A DNA stretch of 64,000 nt from Monoplex corrugatus (GCA_030674185.1 CM060306.1:376001-440000); one strand, 5' to 3'. Positions 22,601-34,538 are shown, counted from the first letter of the stretch. Notes: generated by a model from the letters alone, not told the origin. Numbers and translations: made by a program.

Positions 22601-24640
22601 ACACTGTTTGTCAGGGGCAAGCTCTGTGTACACACGTTACATCACCAGCATAATGTATTTGCCATAGCAAGCTCTGTGATACACAAGTCACATGGACATA
22701 TATTGTGTCTGCCATAGGCAAAATCTGTGATACACAAGTCACATGGACATATATTGTGTCTGCCATAGGCAAAATCTGTGATACACAAGTCACATGGACA
22801 TATATTGTGTCTGCCATAGGCAAGCTCTGTGATACACAAGTCACATGGACATATATTGTGTCTGCCATAGGCAAGCTCTGTGATACACACATCACATAGA
22901 TATATATATTGTGTTTGCCATAGGCAAGCTCTGTGATACACACATCACATGGATATATAGTGTGTTTGCCAGGGGCAAGCTCTGTGGTACACAAGTCACA
23001 TGGATATATATTGTGTCTGCCACAGGCAAGCTCTGTGATACACACATCACATAGATATATATATTGTGTTTGCCATAGGCAAGCTCTGTGATACACACAT
23101 CACATGGATATATATTGTGTTTGCCACAGGCAAGCTCTGTGATACACACATCACATGGATATATATATTGTGTTTGCCACAGGCAAGCTCTGTGATACAC
23201 ACATCACATGGATATATATATTGTGTTTGCCACAGGCAAGCTCTGTGATACACACATCACATGGATATATATATTGTGTTTGCCATAGGCAAGCTCTGTG
23301 ATACACACATCACATAGATATATATTGTGTCTGCCACAGGCAAGCTCTGTGATACACACATCACATAGATATATATTGTGTTTGCCACAGGCAAGCTCTG
23401 TGATACACACATCACATGGATATATATATTGTGTTTGCCACAGGCAAGCTCTGTGATACACAAGTCACATGGATATATATATTGTGTTTGCCACAGGCAA
23501 GCTCTGTGATACACAAGTCACATGGATATATATATTGTGTTTGCCACAGGCAAGCTCTGTGATACACAAGTCACATGGATATATATATATTGTGTTTGCC
23601 ACAGGCAAGCTCTGTGTACACACATCACATGGATATATATATTGTGTTTGCCACAGGCAAGCTCTGTGATACACACATCAGATGACTACATGTTGTGTTT
23701 GCCATGAGCAAGCTGTTTGGTACTCACGTCACATGACTACATGTTGTGTTTGCCATGAGCAAGCTGTTTGGTACTCACGTCACATGACTACATGTTGTGT
23801 TTGCCATGGGCAAGCTGTTTGGTACTCACGTCACATGACTACATGTTGTGTTTGCCATGGGCAAGCTGGTTGGTACTCACGTCACATGACTACATGTTGT
23901 GTTTGCCATGAGCAAGCTGTTTGGTACTCACGTCACATGACTACATGTTGTGTTTTGCCATGGGCAAGCTCTGTGGTACTCACGTCACATGACTACATGT
24001 TGTGTTTGCCATGGGCAAGCTGTTTGGTACTCACGTCACATGACTACATGTTGTGTTTGCCATGGGCAAGCTGTGTGGTACTCACGTCACATGACTACAT
24101 GTTGTGTTTGCCATGGGCAAGCTGTGTGGTACTCACGTCACATGACTACATGTTGTGTTTGCCATGGGCAAGCTGTGTGGTACTCACGTCACATGACTAC
24201 ATGTTGTGTTTGCCATGGGCAAGCTGTGTCGTACTCACGTCACATGACTACATGTTGTGTTTGCCATGGGCAAGCTGTGTGGTACTCACGTCACATGACT
24301 ACGTTGTGTTTGCCATGGGCAAGCTGTGTGGTACTCACGTCATATGACTACATGTTGTGATTGCCATGGGAAAACTGTGTGGTACTGATGTCACATGACT
24401 CCATGTTGTGATTCCATGGGCAAACTGTGTGGTACTCACGTCACATGACTCCATGTTGTGATTGCCATGGGCAAGCTGTGTAGTACTGACGTCACATGAC
24501 TCCATGTTGTGATTGCCATGGGCAAGCTGTGTGGTACTCACGTCACATGACTCCATGTTGTGTTTGCCATGGACAAGTTGTGTGGTACTCACGTCACATG
24601 ACTCCATGTTGTGTTTGCCAAGTGTGGTACACATACCACG
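22601..24640. repeat. 53-bp and 51-bp forms of the same minisatellite
   Basis: After one last 50-bp-like unit the array changes to a 53-bp unit (CACAGGCAAGCTCTGTGATA, ACACATCACATGGATATATA) until about 23680. It then changes to a 51-bp unit (CATGGGCAAGCTGTGTGGTA, CTCACGTCACATGACTACAT) until about 24640. The shared core is TTGCCAnnGGCAAGCT, a short palindrome-like word present in all forms. The forms are ordered blocks, so the array grew by separate local amplifications. Confidence 0.93.
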
Positions 24641-25390
24641 TGGGTATACGTTCAATCCTATAGAACAATGATTGGTGTGGTGTGATTCTACAGAAGGTGC
24701 ACAGGGCAATGACCACTATGTCAGCTTAACATCACACCACTACACTGTGCCAACGATCACTGTCAGTTGATGTCATCAGGACTCTGAATGTAAAGGGAGG
24801 ATTACACTCAGACACACCAACACAACTGGACAACCACAAGCTTCCACGTCAAAAAGTCACATGAAGGTTGAGTGGACGTGCCAAGTCGTACAGTAAGTGG
24901 CAAAGGCCTGGTTATACATGTTGTCTTCTTTTCTCTTCTTTTATTTGTTTGCTGGTACCGTGATGGAATTGCAGAAGGAATATGCTGCCAGTTAGTGGTG
25001 AGTCAAAAGGCCTGAAGAGGACAAAGGCTTGTGATGTCAGAATCACCATCGATGTTGGTCTTCCTTGGTCTGTTTCTTGCTTTCAATCCAGATATCTTCT
25101 TGTTGAACCAGCTGGTGGATTAGGTTCTGATCTGATGACCAAGCCATATATTCGCTTCTGATGAATGGGATGGTGGACTGGTGTTGCTAAAACCATTTTT
25201 TTCTGATTTAAATGTCTCTGATCATGTCATGTCTGGTCATATTGACAGCCCTTCTTAAACATCGCATATCACATGTGGTCATTTTGTGCTCAAGGGGCTT
25301 AGTCAGGGTCTAGGTCTGGCACTGGTTTGTCAAGATAAGAGGAAAATAAACCTGATGAGTTTGATATTTGTTTCAATAGGAATGTTAAAG
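24641..25390. other. Unique intron 2 sequence
   Basis: I see no open frame of note, RNA gene or repeat here. The only pattern is the transition to the 35-bp array near 25390. It is the longest non-repetitive stretch of intron 2. Confidence 0.6.
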
Positions 25391-28300
25391 TGTTTAAGGG
25401 GTAGGACAAACTGATAATCAGATGCTGTTTTAGGGGTGGGGCAAACTGATAACTAAGTGTTGTTTTAGGGGTGGGCAAACTGATAACTAGGCGCTGTTTT
25501 AGGGGTGGGGCAAACTGATAACTAGGTGCTGTTTAGGGGTGGATAAACTGATAACTAAGTGTTGTTTTAGGGGTGGGCAAACCGATAACTAGGCGCTGTT
25601 TTAGGGGTGGGGCAAACTGATAACTAGGTGCTGTTTTAGGGTAAACTGATAACTAGGTGCTGTTTTAGGGGTGAGTAAACTGATAACTAGGTGCTGTTTT
25701 AAGGGTAAGGTAAACTGATAATTGGATGCTGTTTTAGGGGTGGAGCAAACTGATAACTAGGTACTGTTTTAGGGTGGGGTAAACTGATAATTAGATGCTG
25801 TTTAGGGGTGGGGCAAACTGATAACTAGGTGCTCTTTTAGGGGTGAGTAAACTGATAACTAGGTACTCTTTTAAGGGTAAGGTAAACTGATAATTGGATG
25901 CTGTTTTATGGGTGGGGCAAACTGATAACTAGGTGGTTTTAGGGTGGGTAAACTGATAACTAGGTGCTGTTTTAGGGGTGGGGTAAACTGATAATTAGGT
26001 GTTGTTTTAGGGGTGGGCAAACTGATAATTGGATGCTGTTTTTGGGGTGGGTAAACTCATAATTAGGTGCTGTTTTAGAGGTGAGACAAATTCATAATTA
26101 GGTGCTGTTTTAGGGGTGGGTAAACTGATGATTAGGTGCTGTTTTAGGGATGGGGCAAACTGATAATTAGGTACTGTTTTAAGGGTAAGGTAAACTGATA
26201 ATTGGATGCTGTTTTAGGGGTGGGGCAAACTGATAACTAGGTGCTGTTTTAGGGGTGGGGTAAACTGATAACTAGGTGCTGTTTTAGGGGTGGGTAAACT
26301 GATAACTAGGTGCTGTTTAGGGGTTGGGTAAACTGATAACTAGGTGCTGTTTTAGGGGTTGGACAAACATAAACTAGGTGCTGTTTTAGGGGTTGGACAA
26401 ACATAAACTAGGTGCTGTTTTAGGGGTGGGGCAAACTGATAACTAGGTGTTGTTTTAGGGTGGGGTAAACTGATAACTAGGTGCTGTTTTAGGGTGGGGC
26501 AAACTGATAATTGGATGCTGTTTTTGGGGTGGGGTAAACTCATAATTAGGTGCTGTTTTAGAGGTGAGATAAATTCATAATTAGGTGCTGTTTTAGGGGT
26601 GGGTAAACTGATGATTAGGTGCTGTTTTAGGGATGGGGCAAACTGATAATTAGGTACTGTTTTAAGGGTAAGGTAAACTGATAATTGGATGCTGTTTTAG
26701 GGGTGGGCAAACTGATAACTAGGTGCTGTTTTAGGGGTGGGGTAAACTGATAACTAGGTGCTGTTTTAGGGGTGGGGTAAACTGATATATAGGTGCTGTT
26801 TTAGGGTTGGGTAAACTGATAACTAGGTGCTGTTTTAGGGGTTGGACAAACATAACTAGGTGCTGTTTTAGGGGTTGGACAAACATAACTAGGTGCTGTT
26901 TTAGGGGTGGGGCAAACTGATAACTAGGTGTTGTTTTAGGGGTGGGGTAAACTAATAACTAGGTGCTGTTTTAGGGGTGGGGCAAACTGATAATTGGATG
27001 CTGTTTTTGGGGTGGGGTAAACTCATAATTAGGTGCGTTTTAGAGGTGAGATAAATTCATAATTAGGTGCTGTTTTAGGGGGGTAAACTGATGATTAGGT
27101 GCTGTTTTAGGGGTGGGTAAACTGATGATTAGGTGCTGTTTTAGGGGTGGGGTAAACTGATAACTAGGTGCTGTTTTAGGGGTGGGGTAAACTGATAACT
27201 AGGTGCTGTTTTAGGGGTGGGTAAACTGGTAACTAGGTGTTGTTTTAGGGGTGGGGTAAACTGATAACTAGGTGTTGTTTTAGGGGTGAGGTAAACTGGT
27301 AACTAAGTGTTGTTTTAGGGGTGGGGTAAACTGATAACTAGGTGCTGTTTTAGGGGTGAGGTAAACTGATAATTGGATCTGTTTTAGGGGTGGGGTAAAC
27401 TGGTAACTAGATGCTGTTTTAGGGGTGGGTTAAACTGATAACTAGGTGCTGTTTTAGGGGTGGGTTAAACTGATAACTAGGTGCTGTTTTAGGGGTGAGG
27501 TAAACTGATAATTGGATCTGTTTTAGGGTGGGGTAAACTGGTAACTAGGTGCTGTTTTAGGGTGGGTTAAATTGATAACTAGGTGCTGTTTTAGGGTGGG
27601 TTAAACTGATAACTAGGTGCTGTTTTAAAGGTAAGGTAAACTGATAACTAGGTGTTGTTTTAGGAGTGGGGTAAACTGATAACTAGGTGCTGTTTTAAAG
27701 GTAAGGTAAACTGATAACTAGTGCTGTTTTAAAAGGTAAGGTAAACTGATAACTAGGTGCTGTTTTAGGGGTGGGGTAAACTGATAACTAGGTGCTGTTT
27801 TAGGGGTGGGGTAAACTGATAACTAGGTGCTGTTTTAAAGGTAAGGTAAACTGATAACTAGGTGTTGTTTTAGGGGTGAGGTAAACTGATAACAAGGTGT
27901 TTTAAAGGTAAGGTAAACTGATAACTAGATGCTGTTTTAAAGGTAAGGTAAACTGATAACTAGGTGCTGTTTTAAAGTTAAGGTAAACTGATAGCTAGGT
28001 GCTGTTTTAGGGGTGGGGTAAACTGATAACTAGGTGCTGTTTTAGGGTGGGGTAAACTGGTAATTAGATGCTGTTTTAGGGGTGAGATAAACTGATAACT
28101 AGGTGCTTTTTTAGGGGTGGGGTAAACTGGTAATTAGATGCTGTTTTAGGTGTTGGACAAATAGGTAACTTGGTGCTGTTTTAGGGGTAGGGTAAACTGA
28201 TAACTAGGTGCTGTTTTTGGGGTGGAGTAAACTGATAACTAGATGCTGTTTTAGGGGTGGGGTAAACTCATAATTAGTTGCTGTTTTAGGGGTGGTGTAA

Positions 28301-28885
28301 ACCCATAATTAGGTGCTGTTTTAGGGGGGGGGTAAACTGATAACTAGGTGCTGTTTTAGGGGTGGGGTAAACTGATAACTAGGTGCTGTTTTAGGGGTGG
28401 GGTAAACTCATAACTAGGTGCTGTTTTAGGGGTGGGGTAAACTGATAACTAGATGCTGTTTTTGGGGTGGGGTAAACTCATAACTAGGTGCTGTTTTAGG
28501 GGTGGGGTAAACTCATAACTAGGTGCTGTTTTAACGGTGGGGTAAACTCATAACTAGATGCTGTTTTAGGGGTGGGGTAAACTCATAACTAGGTGCTGTT
28601 TTAGGGGTGGGGGTAAACTCATAACTAGATGCTGTTTTAGGGTGGGGGTAAACTCATAACTAGATGCTGTTTTAGGGGTGGGGTAAACTCATAACTAGAT
28701 GCTGTCTTAGGGGTGGGGTAAACTCATAACTAGATGCTGTTTTAGGGGTGGGGGTAAACTCATAACTAGATGCTGTTTTAGGGGTGGGGGTAAACTCATA
28801 ACTAGATGCTGTTTTAGGGGTGGGGTAAACTCATAACTAGATGCTGTTTTAGGGGTGGGGTAAACTCATAACTAGGTGCTGTTTG
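25391..28885. repeat. 35-bp G-rich minisatellite
   Basis: About 100 units of TTTTAGGGGTGGGGTAAACT plus GATAACTAGGTGCTG. Variation is mainly in the number of G in each run, in GCAAAC versus GTAAAC, and in ACTGATAAC versus ACTCATAAC. The last third (28300-28885) is homogeneous in the ACTCATAAC form. Each plus-strand unit has two G4 runs. It lies in intron 2. Confidence 0.95.
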
Positions 28886-29189
28886 CTTTCAGGATTCTGG
28901 TTCTAATCTCTCTGTTGAAGCTTCCATCTTCTGTGAAATTACTGCTGTGCTATTTAAATTCACTCACCTGTTTGAGTTAGTGCATGCCACTAAGTTGATG
29001 CTAAAGTTGTCTGATATTCTGCTGACCCTCACAGTATCCGTTTATCTGATGCTGATTTTCAGTTCAGGTCATGCTGTTTACAGCCCAGCTGACCACTAAG
29101 GCTATCTCAGGGCTGGTACAGCGTTAAAAACGACCCAAGTAAAAAAAAAAGCTAATAGTTACTACCCATGCACCTGATTTGCCTTCAGG
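28886..29189. other. Unique intron 2 sequence
   Basis: Non-repetitive, with a short A-rich tract at 29140-29150. No gene is seen. Confidence 0.5.
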
Positions 29190-29362
29190 TGTCAAATGCT
29201 GTACCTATGATCATGTAACATGTGCTTTTCACACGTGATGTGCAGGTTGAAGATGTGTGCCTGTAGTCTTTCTGGTTCTCCATGTGCTAGGATCTCATCG
29301 TCTGCAAACAACAGATTGTTCACAGATTCTGGCTGGGGTTTGATTTTTTTGTGATCCTGTCC
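29190..29362 (-). mobile_element. Small reverse-transcriptase fragment
   Basis: The minus strand reads PQPESVNNLLFADDEILAHG followed by EPERLQAHIFNL. The FADD box with flanking hydrophobic residues and the following helix is the RT palm motif seen in RTE-like elements. No other part of an element can be joined to it. It abuts a 30-bp array on its 5' side. The family is not assigned. Confidence 0.55.
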
Positions 29363-29640
29363 ATGCAAATTATAACCAACAGTGGTGATAGCATGCAAAT
29401 TATAACCAACAGTGGTGATAGCATGCAAATTATAACCAACAGTGGTGATAGCATGCAAATTATAACCAACAGTGGTGATAGCATGCAAATTATAACCAAC
29501 AGTGGTGATAGCATGCAAATTATAACCAACAGTGGTGATAGCATGCAAATTATAACCAACAGTGGTGATAGCATGCAAATTATAACCAACAGTGGTGATA
29601 GCATGCAAATTATAACCAACAGTGGTGATAGCATGCAACC
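29363..29640. repeat. 30-bp minisatellite, nearly perfect
   Basis: Nine tandem copies of a 30-bp unit with ATGCAAATTATAACCAACAG and TGGTGATAGC, essentially identical, indicating very recent expansion. All frames are open (HAITTVGYNL on the minus strand), which explains the long frame joined to the RT fragment. Confidence 0.95.
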
Positions 29641-29662
29641 TTATCACAGCCCTGATGTGACC

Positions 29663-29771
29663 TCAAACTGGTGACTTAAAGCCGTCTTTCATCAAGAGTG
29701 ATCAGTGTCTACATCAAACTGGTGACTTAAAGCCGTCTTTCATCAAGAGTGATCAGTGTCTACATCAAACT
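29663..29771. repeat. 51-bp direct duplication
   Basis: The segment CAAACTGGTGACTTAAAGCC through GATCAGTGTCTACAT is present twice and begins a third time. This looks like an early-stage tandem array in the intron. Confidence 0.85.
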
Positions 29772-29874
29772 GTAATGAGCCCGTTGATTCTCTGCAATTA
29801 ATGAAAACACTGATTTAAAAAGCGTTCAAATAAAAGCGAAAGAACATGCATCACAAAAAGTTATCAAAGTGACT

Positions 29875-30165
29875 TTGATCTGCCGCCACAGACGTGAAGA
29901 CGTTATCTCACCTGATGCCACAAAATGAACTTTATCTCACCTGGCGTAACAAATGTAAAGATGTTATCTCACATAGCGCCACAAAAAGAAGACTTTATCT
30001 CACTTGGCGCCACAAAGGTGAAAACTTTTATCTCACCTGGCGCCACAAAGAGGAAGACTTTTATCTCACCTGGCGCCACAAAGAGGAAGACTTTTATCTC
30101 ACCTAGCGCCACAAAGAGGAAGACTTTTATCTCACCTGGCGCCACAAAGGTGAAGACTTTGTCAT
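29875..30165. repeat. 33-bp array of the exon 2 donor region
   Basis: About eight copies, the best at 29999, 30032, 30065, 30098 and 30131 (exact 33-bp spacing). On the gene strand each reads CTTTGTGGCGCCAG|GTGAGATAAAA, i.e. the last bases of exon 2 and its donor. Only the copy at 30131 is attached to the rest of exon 2. Older copies at 29877-29970 are spaced 29-33 bases and diverged. Confidence 0.92.
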
Positions 30166-30265
30166 TTTCCCGATCAGCAGTCAGTTGTATATCCGTCTGC
30201 TCCATCCTGAGAGTGACCTCACCTTTTACGTCCTCTCTGAACACTATGGCAACACGCACACCATC
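30136..30265 (-). CDS. PIK3AP1-like: BCAP/BANK-like adaptor, exon 2 (first half of DBB domain)
   Basis: The 130-bp exon begins after TTGTTTCAG and ends at GCGCCAG|GTGAG, both good splice signals. It reads VRVAIVFREDVKGEV...KVFTFVAP, which follows the pattern of the Ig/TIG-like DBB domain of BCAP (short beta strands, then a conserved AP before the next strand). The DBB domain mediates dimerisation or scaffold function in Dof, BCAP and BANK. It joins exon 1 in phase 0 and exon 3 in phase 1. The donor end is embedded in a 33-bp tandem array that repeats the exon end and donor several times at 29875-30165, so several almost identical donors follow the exon. A (TATG)n tract begins about 35 bases upstream of the acceptor. 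Confidence 0.7.
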
Positions 30266-30298
30266 CTGAAACAACGTCACTATGACTTTGACAACACA

Positions 30299-30745
30299 TG
30301 TATGTATATATGTATGTATGTCTGTATGTAAGTATGTATGTATCTATGAATGTATGTATGTATGTATGTATGTATCTATGAATGTATGTATGTAAGTATG
30401 TATGTATCTATGAATGTATGTATGTATGTATGTATGTATCTATGAATGTATGTATGTAAGTATGTATGTATCTATGAATGTATGTATGTATGTATGTATG
30501 TATCTATGAATGTATGTATGTATGTATGTATCTATGAATGTATGTATGTATGTATGTATCTATGAATGTATGTATGTATGTATGTATCTATGAATGTATG
30601 TATGTATGTATGTATCTATGAATGTATGTATGTATGTATGTATCTATGAATGTAAGTATGTACGTATGTATGTAGGTATGTGTGAATGTATGAATGTATT
30701 ATGTATGTATGTAGGTATGTATGTATGTAGGTATGTATATATGTC
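30299..30745. repeat. (TATG)n microsatellite with CTATGAATG interruptions
   Basis: A tetranucleotide tract with a higher-order unit of about 28-36 bases marked by TATCTATGAATG. It starts about 35 bases upstream (in gene sense) of the exon 2 acceptor. Confidence 0.95.
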
Positions 30746-30938
30746 TGCCTTTCTGTGTGTCTGTGGAACAGTATGAGTGTTGAGAGGTATGGCCAGTGTA
30801 AACGGATTGTTTGTGTGTGTCTGTTCGCGCGTGTGTATATGACATGTATGCACGGTCTGCATGTGTGCGCGCATACAAAGATTCACACACACGTACACTT
30901 TCTCAAACATTATAATGTCCGCAGCACAAATCACAAAG

Positions 30939-31168
30939 GATCCTGCATGGTTAGGACAAAGAGACTGATCCTGCATGGTTAGGACAAAGAGACTGATCCT
31001 GCATGGTTAGGACAAGAGACTGATCCTGCATGGTTAGGACAAAGAGACTGATCCTGCATGGTTAGGACAAAGAGACTGATCCTGCATGGTTAGGACAAAG
31101 AGACTGATCCTGCATGGTTAGGACAAAGAGACTGATCCTGCATGGTTAGGACAAAGAGACTGATCCTG
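30939..31168. repeat. 28-bp minisatellite
   Basis: About eight copies of AAAGAGACTGATCCTGCATG plus GTTAGGAC, nearly identical, one with a missing A. Intron 1. Confidence 0.93.
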
Positions 31169-31189
31169 CATCTTTGCTTCCATATCATC

Positions 31190-32458
31190 TGGGAGCCTAT
31201 CATAGCACTGACGGAACAGTAACGTGCTATGGCCTTGGCTCGGCTGAGGGGCAGGCCTCAAGTTTTAAGTCCGCTTGTGATTTGATGATGGACGTGGCCA
31301 AGTGATCACGACAATGAGCACAATCATTTTACATGGATAGCCCATGTCGCCTGTTCTTTACACTTGTTTTGGTCGCATTCACTACTGAATACATCAAAGG
31401 TGACGGCCATCTCTACTAATAAACAAGCCTTGTTTCTTTTGTCAATCACACACACATCTGGCCTCGTGTGCACAACACCGTCAGTTGAAACATTAAAACT
31501 GTCATCAAAATGTGAGGTTTTACTGTCTGTCTTTCGGTGTGTATGCACCTTGATTAGTGTCACTGACTGCATTTACAACGATGTTTAGTATTCTGTTGTG
31601 GCGGTTTGGGATACAGGTCTTGTTCCCTAGGCAACCATTCAGCAAGTGACCGTTTCTGTACAGAAACCACATGTAGCACATTGTTGTGGGAATGACTCTG
31701 GGCAGTAGGTGTATAGCCAGGCATTACAGTCAAGTAGCTACAGTCTGACTTTCACCACGAAGTTAACAAGTGTGTCGTTCAGGTGTAGGTTGGACAGGTG
31801 GGAGGAGAACAGGGAGTGGTCGATATTGTCGACACCTGCCAATCGTCCCTGGCTCTCCAGCTGTCTCCAGTCCCTCAGTCTGCCCTGTAGCTGACTGCAC
31901 TTCAAAATGGTGAAAAAATACCTTGGGATCAATGAAAGATAGCAGAATCCCTCATTGTTCTTGTATCTCATAATGTGCAGCTGGTGGTCAGTAAGGTGGA
32001 GCTGTACTCCAAGCTTTACACAAAGATCGTTCTGGTGGATCCAAGGGGATTTGTGCAAGGTGACCGTATGGACACGATGACCAGTCTTCCTTTGTCGTTT
32101 GTCTTGAAGCTGGCGAAATTTTGCTCATTAGCGTCACCTGCTGCTGTGCATTTCCGTTTGGTGAGATGAAGTGGAAATGTCGACCTGACGGTGTGTCTGG
32201 TCTGCTCATCGTTACTGTTCAGCACACTCAACATGAAGGATGGCTTCTTGACGTAGTACACGGAGCGTGGATGGTACGCTGATTGCCTGTCTTCTGGCAG
32301 TCACTGCTAGTGGGGCTACATCAATGCTGGCCATGGTGTTTTTGATACCACTGATGATCTGGTCCAGCTACTCTTCTTCAAATGTTGCGCTAATATTGAT
32401 CTGATGGCCCAGGTATGTGTAAGAGCGATTCTTGTCAAACATGGGAATGGGCGAGTGC
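31190..32458 (-). mobile_element. Degraded LINE remnant with Cys-rich and PD-type C-terminal motifs
   Basis: The minus frames give, in order, an RT thumb-like piece (RSYTYLGHQINIS, then a stop, then ISGIKNTMASIDVAPLA), a WRQLESQGRLAG segment, a Cys-rich piece near 31610-31660 (QCATCGFCTETVT) and RPDVCVIDKRNKACLLVEMA at 31400-31480. A zinc knuckle followed by RPD...(D/E) is the pattern of restriction-like-endonuclease LINEs such as R2 relatives. It is frame-broken in several places. The clade call is weak. Confidence 0.45.
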
Positions 32459-33068
32459 TGGACATACATACATACATACATACATACATACATACATACA
32501 TACATACATTCATACATACACACACACATTCATACATACATACATACATACATACATACACACATTCATACACACATACATACATACATACATACATACA
32601 TACATACATACACACACACATTCATACATACATACATACATACATACATACATACATACATACATACACACACACATTCATACATACATACATACATACA
32701 TACATACATACACACACACATTCACATACATACATACATACATACATACATACAAACATACTACATACATACATACATACATACACACATGCATACATAC
32801 ATACATACATGCATACATACATACATACATACATACATACTACATATATTCATACATACATACATACATACATAAATACATGCATGCATACATACATACA
32901 TGCATGCATACATACATACATACATACATACATGCATGCATACATACATACATACATACATGCATACATGCATACATATATACATACATACATATGTACA
33001 TACATATGTACATACATACATACATACATACATATATGCATGCATGCATGCATACATACATACATATA

Positions 33069-33100
<32 letters not shown>

Positions 33101-33106
33101 ATTATA

Positions 33107-33138
<32 letters not shown>

Positions 33139-33285
33139 ATATATACATACATACATACATACATACATATAATTATATACATACATACATACATTAATAT
33201 ATATACATACATACATACATACATACATACATACATACATAAAAATTATATACATACATACATACATGCATGCATATATGCATTA
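32459..33285. repeat. (CATA)n microsatellite
   Basis: A long CATACATA tract with CACACA, TGCATGCA and TATATA interruptions. All frames are open on both strands (THTYIHTYIHTYI or MYVCMYVCM), which creates several long false frames. Confidence 0.97.
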
Positions 33286-33299
33286 CATGTTCATATAGA

Positions 33300-33995
33300 A
33301 TTACATGTTCATACTTCCGTAAAAGAAGCTTGCAACATGCTCGAATCAGCTTCATGGATTTGATTTCAAGAACATTTAAATGAACAGTTTGTGTCACAAC
33401 AAATGATAAAACTTTCCGTTCAAAATTTATACCAAAAAATGCACTATTCTTCCATGTATCATTTGCGATCGATTAATGCTGTTCGTTTTCGTATTCAGCT
33501 AAACGCATTGAAAACAAAACATTATAGAAATGTCAAGTGTATTTGCGGCAAACAGTTCACATTGTTTCACTATTTATTTTATTGCAAAATGCTACGTTCT
33601 TTTCTACCGAAAATGTTTACACAAGAAAACTGTTCTGAAACTCATTTCAAAAAAGTAACATCAGATCAATCTTTGTTACTTAAAATTTCAGAATCATTAG
33701 TTCACAGTCCTGTTAATGCATTACTTTAATTTATGCAGTTTGTGTTTTAGTGTTTCCCTTCACATTGTTGAAGTTAATTTTTGTTACTAATGTTAGAGTT
33801 AAGATTTCGTTCCATTTTACTATTCTACCACCTATTTATGACTTTTTCCTCTGTCTCCTCTCTGCCCCAATCCAACCCGTCCAACTATCGTTCTCCATTT
33901 TATTTTATTTATACATTTTTTCTTCCCCCCCCCCCCCTCCCCCGTCTAATATCACTTACAGTGAAAAGAAGTTAAATCAAAGAACGAACGAACAT
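33300..33995 (+). mobile_element. 3' fragment of a non-LTR element inserted in (CATA)n
   Basis: A 112-codon frame (33391-33729) contains CICGKQFTLFHYLFYC, a CxC...H...C knuckle as found at the C-terminus of several LINE clades, followed by a 3' UTR with a C-run at about 33925-33937. The tail is (GAAC)n at 33980-33992. Both flanks are (CATA)n, so it was inserted in the microsatellite. The 5' limit is approximate and no family was assigned. Confidence 0.5.
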
Positions 33996-34275
33996 ACATG
34001 CATACGTGCATACATACATACATACACGCATACATGCATGCATACAGACAGACATACACACATACATATTATATATATACTACATACATAATACATACGT
34101 ACATACATACACGCATGCATGCATACATACATGCATGCATACATACATACATGCATGCATACATACATACATACATATATATATATATACATACATACAT
34201 ACATACATGCATGCATACATACATACATACATACATACATACATGCATACGTACATACATACATGCATGCATACA

Positions 34276-34311
<36 letters not shown>

Positions 34312-34507
34312 TATATATACATACATACATACATACATACATACATACATACATAACATACATACATATCATACATACATAGACAGACAGGCAGACAGAT
34401 TGATGGATGGATGGATGAATGGATGGATGAACGGACAGACAGAAAGACAGGTAAATAGATAAATGGATAGACAGACAGACAGATAGATAGATAGATCAGA
34501 TAGACAG

Positions 34508-34538
<31 letters not shown>

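Noticed and set aside
25391..28885. TTAGGGG words suggested an interstitial telomere tract.
   Set aside because: The unit is 35 bp with a single TTTTAGGGGTGGGG per unit, not a TTAGGG hexamer array.
32404..34462. Long frames of THTYIHTYI or MYVCMYVCM type on both strands.
   Set aside because: Pure translations of the (CATA)n microsatellite.
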